DNA of 64,000 nt. It comes from Juglans regia (Eukaryota; Streptophyta; Magnoliopsida; Fagales; Juglandaceae). Made by a program: the position numbers and the translations under genes. Positions within the stretch are counted from its first letter, which is position 1. Each line of letters opens with the position of its first letter. The notes beneath the pieces were generated by a model, which did not search any database, was not told the DNA's origin, and was given only the letters and a program-made list of their open reading frames with translations. The DNA lies in NCBI RefSeq assembly GCF_001411555.2, contig NC_049911.1, positions 31,221,044-31,285,043 on the forward strand, in the 5' to 3' direction. This document shows, in pieces, positions 57,540-64,000 of the stretch.

Positions 57540-60500
57540 ATTGGGGCACCCTTTGGCTTGAAATTTGATTATTAGCTGACAAATTACTTACATTATTCCA
57601 GCTAGCTACTTCCGACAAAGTTTTTAGGCTCGTTTCGATTCACAAACTTTTTTATTTAATAACATAATTACAATTTTTTAAAATTTTTATATAAAAATAC
57701 AATAAATAATTTAATTTTTATAAATTTTAAAATAAAAATAATACTAAAATATAATATTTAATAATATTTTTTTAATTACTATTTAAAACATCTCATCTCA
57801 TTTCATCTCAACTATAAATCCAAATACAATCTGACTTTTTCATTGACCAGGAAACTCTTGTGCAGGATAACATCTGAGATTCTGGGAAATCTTAAATTAT
57901 TAGTACCATATCTTCTATTTCTTTGCAATTAATTTAGAAAGTTTAGGTGTGCCGAGGTATTTAAGATACATTGGAAAATTTAATTTGTTATGGCTAATGT
58001 TTGTCCGCCACATCAATGCTGTTGCATGGGTATTACAAATAGTATTTATAATTTTACTATATATATATATATATATATAAAAAGATATATTCTAGCCATA
58101 AAAAAATAATATAAAATTAATTTTAAAAATTAATGTGATTTAATGTAATTTGTCATATTATAAAATTATTTTTATTATAAAATAGATTTGATATTACTTT
58201 TATATAATTTATTTACGACTATAACACTTATATATATAAATATATTCATAACAAACCTCGTGACAAAATACAATTACGCAACACTTTAAAAGTGTGTTTG
58301 GATGTTAAAATGAGTTGAGTTGAGATGATAAAATATTATTAGAATATTATTTTTTAATATTATTATTATTTTAAAATTTGAAAAAATTAAATTATTTATT
58401 ATATTTTCTATTAAAATTTAAAAAAATTATAATGATGAATTGAAATGAATTGAAATAAGTTTGACAACCAAACTCAACCTAAGCTCACCTAACTAGTTCG
58501 AGTAGATCATAATTTAGAAATTTTGGAAATCCCGCATGAAAGATGGTCCTTATCTATCTTCAAAACTTGCTGGAATGAGATGAACGAGAAAAAGTACAAA
58601 ACTTTATAAGCTAATTTTACGCAAGCCGAGGAAAAATACAGGACAGATTAAACATTGCATCATTGCAGAGAAGCTGCTTTTTGGAGGGTGATTTCCAACA
58701 CTTTTTCACCAACTTTCTACGAAGCCGCACGGTGCTCAACGAAGCATCCACGTTGAACGGGAATTAATCAAAATTCCAAACGTAATAATGCAGAGGAACC
58801 AACGAGATTAGCGGATTTATTATTCCTACTGCTACATTATCGCATCGGTTGTGACTTCATTCACCCACCATTCAAAAACAATCATACAGCTCATTTGATG
58901 GATTAAGTTCCAAGCAATCATCGTCTAATTATTAGATCATCTCAAAATCTAGACATTTTATATTTTGTTTTTTTATAAGATATCATATTAATGAAAATTA
59001 ATCTTTGCATAAATACCCCTTAATAACATGATTTTCGATAACAATCACAATTGAATTTTAATTTAAAGTAATATTATATATAATTTTATGATGCACAAGT
59101 ATCGTATATAAAAATGGGGACACACTATTAAAAGATTATTTTTTTTTAGGTCAGTCTCAATTTATCTAATTCACTTTTTTAAAGCAGTACGACGAAATTT
59201 AATACACTAAAACTATACACAAATTATTTACGTTTAGGCTTAATTTGGGTATTGAAAATACTTAGATATTTTCAAAATATTTTAATATTATTTATTATTA
59301 TTTTTAACTATTATTTACTATTATTTAATATTTTATTATTATTATTCATAAAATATCTAAAAATATCTCACTGTCTAAATATAAACTTAAGGATGGATTT
59401 AAATAGAGAGTTCTGATGATATAAGATTTTTGTTGAGAATATTGTTAAATATAATTTTTTAGTATTATTTTTATTTTAAAATTTTAAAAAATTAAAAAAT
59501 TTATTATATTTTTATATAAAAATTAAAAAAAATTATAATAATAAAATATATAAAATGAGATAAATTTTTGTATCCTTGATCTTCTTATCGTTCACGTGAA
59601 AGTGCATCTCTATCTCGTCAGTAAAAATAACAAGGCTTAGCAGGTGCTGTGATGGGTTGGTGCAGATAGTAGATACTTTTCCATGGTCCTGCTAGTTGTA
59701 CGTACAGCTTTTATCGCTGAACTAATTCCATTTTTTTAAATATTAAAAAAATATACAAATTCATTGATAATAATTTTTTAAAATATTAAAAAAAAACTAA
59801 CAGTAAAATACAAATAAGCATTTTACTTTTTTTTATTATTAGAATTGTAATCGGTCCGATTTAATCTGATTTTAGATAAAATTTTGAATCGAACGGATAT
59901 AAATCGATTTTATATTTTCAAGAACCGATTCTATACATATTATTCCCTAAATCAGTTCTTCTGATTTTACTAGTTCTAATCCGAATAGGTATGATTTTTC
60001 AATTTTAATATTATATATAATATAGTATATTATAATATATAATATTATAGTAATAATAATATTATAATATATAATATAATGATATAATATTAATATAACT
60101 ATTAATACAATAAATTATGTTGATATAAAATTTTAAAATTTAATATTATATTAATTAATAATTTATCCTATAATACAAAATTATTTTATATATAAAAACT
60201 ATATATAAAATAAAAAATTAAAATATATACACGGTTCGGTTTTATAAAAAAAAAATTAAATTAAACCATTTTTAATCAATTTAAAAAAAATAAAAAATTG
60301 ATATCGAACCGAATCAAACTCGACACCAAACCTCACCAATTTGGTCCGATTCGGTCTTTTTTTACACCCCAGTAACAATAACAGTGTGACATAACAGGCT
60401 GATCTTAGGACTCCTCTCTTTACAGCTTCGAGGTCCCCACAGGAACTTGCACATTTAAAATGAACTTGTCAGGACTCAACCAATTCTTCCCAATATTCAT

Positions 60501-61608
60501 GGAAAATTAATACTTAACTAATTTTAGAATTATTAAAGATCGACACTGCTTCACTCTCGTACTATTATTGTGCCTTGCCCATCTCTAACAGCCTCAAGAA
60601 CTCACCCCACTTGTCAACCAATACGGACAATAATCACAATATACTGCGTGCTTCACTGTTAATTTGCCATGTTTAATGGATATTGGTCAATGCTAAGCAA
60701 ACTAATGCCGAAAAGTACCCCCTTCCCCATCTGTCTATTTTCTATGTTTGCGTTTTTTTTTAATTCTATAAAAAAAAAAGATGATGAACAGTACATAAAC
60801 AATAAATATTATTTGCACTTTTATTTATACTATTTGTACTAGTCTTTCTAAGAGTTTCTATATGAATTCTATGGGAGAAAAAACTCCGAGATCTAGAATG
60901 TGAGAAACATAAATATATTTAGATTCTATAATATTTATAATTGTCTAAATTTAATATTAAATACTTAATAAATAAGAGCAATGCTTTTTTTTTTTGCTCG
61001 TTTGGTTTTTTTTGCTCGTTTGGTTTTTTTTATTTAATGCTTAATAAAATATTGTTTAATAATATTGTGAATTCTTTACTTTTTTAAAATATTTAAAAGT
61101 GTTAAAAGTGTTAAATATTTTTAAATTTTTTAATAATCAAATAGAATTATTAACACTTTTTAAAAATATTAAAATTATTTAATACTTTTAAATAGTTTTT
61201 AAAAAAAGAACTTATATTATTATTAAATAATATTTTCTTAATCACTAAATAAAAAAAATTAAAAAAATTAAACGGAAGCCCAAAAAGTATTTTTCAATAA
61301 ATAAACTGAAAGGCCCATTTGTTCTCAAAAGCTCTTATATTGGGCCTATTAGAATATGGGACGGATAATATCCGATATAATCAGCAAAGAACGCTACATG
61401 ATCTGATTCTCAATCGGGTATTCTCTTATTACATTCTTTATTCTTTAACGAAATCTCGAGGATTCAGGTAGTAGCAGGCGCCGGCTACTTTGAGTTTAGG
61501 CGAATATAAGAGTTAGATTCGGAGAAGAAACGCTTTGAGGGAGAAAGGGAGAGAGAGGGTGTGCTTGTGTGTGAGTGTGAGGTGAAAGAAGCAAAAGATG
61601 CTCGGAAG
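57540..61608. repeat. Gene-free repeat stretch upstream of CSA
   Basis: Contains Tourist-like MITE copies at about 57628-57835 (ending TCTCATCTCATTTCATCTCAAC) and 58292-58490 (starting GTGTGTTTGGATGTTAAAATG and ending CAACCAAACTCAACC), and a degraded AT-rich block at 59240-59570. A TA microsatellite is at 58058-58079, and a CGGTCCGAT element is listed separately. No ORF is supported. The last 200 bp should hold the CSA promoter and 5' UTR. Confidence 0.5.
59841..60370. mobile_element. Candidate non-autonomous DNA element with CGGTCCGAT ends
   Basis: The left end reads GAATTGTAATCGGTCCGATT. The right end, reverse-complemented, starts GGGGTGTAAAAAAAGACCGA and continues ATCGGACC. The centre is almost pure AT with TATAATATTA repeats, flanked by CGAACCG/CGGTTCGG words. 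The layout resembles hAT- or Mutator-type MITEs. No target duplication was found and the left end is uncertain. Confidence 0.4.
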
Positions 61609-61758
61609 ATGTGGAAGGAGATCGGAGACAGAGAAGCGGGCAAACTACGCCCAAGATTGTTCGCAAATCGCATTAAGTCCAATCGAGTCCGCACTCTCCA
61701 ACTCTCCAATCACAAAGATATCGTCTCCCCTCACAGAGGCTCTATCAACTCCCTTCAG
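61609..61758 (+). CDS. CSA: ERCC8/CSA homologue (WD-repeat DNA repair protein), first coding exon only
   Basis: CSA/ERCC8 is the WD40 substrate receptor of a CUL4-DDB1 ubiquitin ligase for transcription-coupled nucleotide excision repair. This exon encodes 50 residues (MWKEIGDREAGKLRP, LQLSNHKDIVSPHRGSINSL) and ends CAG|GTACTC. It matches the start of plant CSA proteins (Arabidopsis At1g27840) up to the first WD repeat. The next conserved part (LTEGRYLLSG-like) is not found before the window ends, and a LINE occupies 62700-63740. The gene may have a long first intron and continue outside, or this may be an orphaned exon. Upstream ATGs at 61561 and 61598 are not used in homologues. Confidence 0.75.
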
Positions 61759-62699
61759 GTACTCCCTTATTGTTCTTTTTGAATTCAAGATTTTGTGTTC
61801 GATTATGCCGTTTGCAGAGGATAAAAATTAATCTTTTTTCTTCTTTTAACTACGGAGTAATCCTCTTACAAACTCTCCATTTTCAGTATAAAGGCACTGA
61901 GGATAACTCGTGGTCATTGGTGTTCGTTTATGACAAATTTTTTTTTGACAGCTATCTACGCTAACAATTGGATCCTTTTCTTGGTTGTTCATCTCCAATA
62001 CATTAGTGATTACCTCGCTCGTTTTTCTATTTGCAAGATTAAACAAAATGAGGTGCAAGGTTGTGGCATCTTACCTGGTAACAATTTCCCACCACCCCAA
62101 CAAAAAGATAAGGCTTGTTTAGTTAATGGTGATCTCTTCGAGTCATAGCACTATCTCTGGGTTTAAGTAAAAATTAGAGAGTTATACTAAGTATCAGCTA
62201 GTGTCATGTGCATTCAACTGGGTGGCATGTCATTTTATTTGATGAGGACGAGTTTATAGCATGTAGTTCCGATGATGATGTTTATCCAAACTATTTCATC
62301 CCATTGTCAATTGCACGGACTCAGAATTGTTCCAAGAAATATCTCTCTCTCTCTTTCTTTCTCCCCTCTTTCCGTCAATCTTAATTGTTTCAAACTCTTT
62401 AAATATTGACACTTAACTTATTGAAAGCCAATTCGACAAGCAAAGTTGCAGCATAAAAAAGAAAAACAGCACATAGATTAAAAGATGGAAGAAATAATTA
62501 TATGTTTGTTTATACACAAACACGTCACCCTTATTTTATTTTGTGCTTAAACGATGGCTGTTTTTTTAAGATAAATTTGAGACTAAAAAAATCCCCCTTA
62601 TCTTTGGAAGATATTATTACTTTCATTTAAGTAAGTCATGTGCCTAACAACTACCATTTTAAATAGATCGAACAAAATAAAACGAAAGCTAACAAAATA

Positions 62700-63740
62700 A
62701 ATCATTGGAAGATAGATGGGGTATGTGGATGTGAGAGACCACCGCCCCATTAGCCTTGTTAATGGGGTTTACAAGATCCTCTCCAAAGTGTTCGCGAATC
62801 AATTGAGTACGGTGATGAAAAAGGTAATTTCAAAGCCGCAAAACGCTTTTGTTAAAGGTAGACAAATCCTAGATTCAGTTTTAATTGCCAATGAAGTTTT
62901 AGATGGACAACTTAAATATCTAGAACCGAGGTTACTTTGCAAATTAGACATGGAGAAAGGCTAAAGCCTATGATCACGTCAACTGGAAGTTCTTACTTTA
63001 TTTACTTGCAAATTGTGGTTTTGGGGAGAAATGACAGAAATGGGTAGAATTTTGCATCTCTATGGTTCGATTTTCTATCTTGGTGAATGGTTCTCCGGTG
63101 GGTTTCTTTGACTCCTCCCATGGTTTGAGACAAGGAGACCCGCCTGCTCTTTACTATTTTTATTCGTCTTGGAAGCTCTTAGTAAGATGATCGTGGGTCT
63201 CGTGGAAGACGGCTTTCTCTATGGTTTTCAGGTATGGAATGGAGATTATGGTTCCATGGATATTTCTTGCTTTCTTTCTTTTTGCTAACGACACTCTCAT
63301 CTTCTGTGGAGCAAATATCGGGCATATCCAATCTTTGAGGGCTCTACTTCTTAGCTTTGAAGCTGTCTTGGGTTTGAGAATTAGGGTTTGTTTGTTTTCG
63401 AAGATGAGATGAGATGAGTTGAGATTAAAGTTAAAAGGTTGAATAAAGTATTGTTAGAATATATTTTTTAATATTATTTTTGTTTTGGGATTTGAAAAAG
63501 TTGAATTGTTTATTTTATTTTGTATTGAAAGTTGGAAAAGTTGCAACGATTAGATTAGATGAGATGTTTTCTAAAAACAAACGAGGCATTAATCTCTCAA
63601 AGTCTGTTTTGGTGCCAGTGGGGGATGTTCCTAACACGGAGAATTTAGCCTATATATTGGGATGTAAGGTCTCATCTTTACCCCTGAAATATCTTGGCTT
63701 ATCATTGGGTGCTCCCTTTAAATCAGAGAGGATTTGGAAC
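62700..63740 (+). mobile_element. Degenerate L1-type LINE reverse transcriptase
   Basis: Plus-strand LINE fragment. It holds [40 protein letters not shown], a frameshifted LDMEK region, FLFANDTLIF (the FADD catalytic box with the first Asp changed to Asn) and ILGCKVSSLPLKYLGLSLGA. Several stops and frameshifts break it and a MITE interrupts it at 63383. It is the same lineage as the LINE in QQT1. It breaks off near 63740, where a different repeat begins. Confidence 0.85.
63383..63587. mobile_element. Tourist-like MITE in the second LINE
   Basis: About 205 bp with ends AGGGTTTGTTTGTTTTCG and, inverted, GCCTCGTTTGTTTTTAG, flanked by ATT on both sides (63380-63382 and 63588-63590). It interrupts the LINE between GLRI and NLSKSV, almost the same codon as the MITE in the QQT1 LINE. 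The core GTTGAATAAAGTATTGTTAG places it in the same family. Confidence 0.85.
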
Positions 63741-63742
63741 CA

Positions 63743-64000
63743 TGGTTTTCAATTTCGTACCGTATCGGCCGCCGGTATAGGTACTCCATACGTTTCGTAC
63801 CAGCTCAAATACCGGCCTCAATTTCGGCCGGTACTGGCCTATATTTCAGCCTTTAATTTTTTTTTTCAAACTACAAGCTTATTTTGTTATTTTTAATTCA
63901 GATTAGATTATTTATAATTTATATATATGTATTTATATATAATTTATTAGTATATAAACTATTATTTTGGAATATAATTTATATATATTTATATATATAA
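63743..64000. repeat. CCGGTACGG-type repeat running off the window
   Basis: After the LINE stops, the sequence holds inverted and direct CGGCC, CCGGTA and GTACC words (TTTCGTACCGTATCGGCCGC; CGGCCTCAATTTCGGCCGGT) and then becomes pure AT. It looks like the left part of a non-autonomous DNA element inserted into the LINE. The right end is outside the window. Confidence 0.4.

Noticed and set aside
62716..63896. Window-end ORFs as CSA exons
   Set aside because: Their residues are LINE reverse transcriptase and a CCGGTA repeat, not WD40 sequence.
1..64000. CRISPR arrays, bacterial operons, rRNA and tRNA clusters
   Set aside because: No regularly spaced repeats, no prokaryotic gene layout and no rRNA sequence were seen. 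Single tRNA genes could be missed by eye, but none was recognised.

Overview
This is eukaryotic nuclear DNA from a woody eudicot. The genes are widely spaced, split by GT-AG introns, and encode plant-specific families (WLIM1, NPGR2, a ZCF37-like protein, plant EXO70). Between and inside them lie AT-rich miniature transposons, L1-type LINEs and a Ty1/copia element. A Tourist-like MITE family with GTTTGG-type ends and runs of GATGAGATGAGATG recurs throughout; I associate it with Fagales, possibly Juglandaceae (walnut/pecan), but that placement is inference. No virus, CRISPR array or bacterial-type operon is visible.

Layout. 0-1.4 kb: LINE scrap and AT-rich repeats. 1.4-4.3 kb (-): five-exon NDUFS4, a mitochondrial complex I subunit. 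5.6-7.9 kb (+): two-exon EXO70, probably the EXO70I clade. 8-12.7 kb: repeats and a PPR-like gene remnant. 13.0-15.3 kb (+): two-exon F-box protein. 16.1-17.7 kb (-): five-exon WLIM1. 20.8-25.4 kb (-): degenerate copia retrotransposon with a MITE in one LTR. 27.1-37.9 kb (+): ten-exon QQT1/GPN2 GTPase; its fifth intron has been filled by a LINE carrying further nested elements. 38-43.6 kb: repeats, including a MULE-like element with a perfect 10-bp target duplication. 43.8-44.6 kb (+): ZCF37-like membrane protein. 46.5-49.2 kb (-): AKAP17A-like RNA-binding/splicing protein, head to head with a small SVIP-like protein at 49.6-51.7 kb (+). 53.3-56.6 kb (-): NPGR2, a TPR protein. 57-61.6 kb: repeats. 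61.6 kb (+): first coding exon of ERCC8/CSA, followed by another LINE; the rest of that gene would lie beyond the window.

The genes are unrelated housekeeping or cell-biology genes, not a pathway cluster. I found no convincing new multi-gene system. The most notable content is splicing and transposon history. QQT1 has a U12-type AT-AC intron next to a GC-AG intron, and the SVIP-like gene also has a GC-AG intron. A stack of insertions in QQT1 intron 5 can be peeled back by target-site duplications to an ancestral intron of about 132 bp. Exon boundaries were placed by eye from splice consensus, reading-frame continuity and remembered homologues; no search or transcript data were used.
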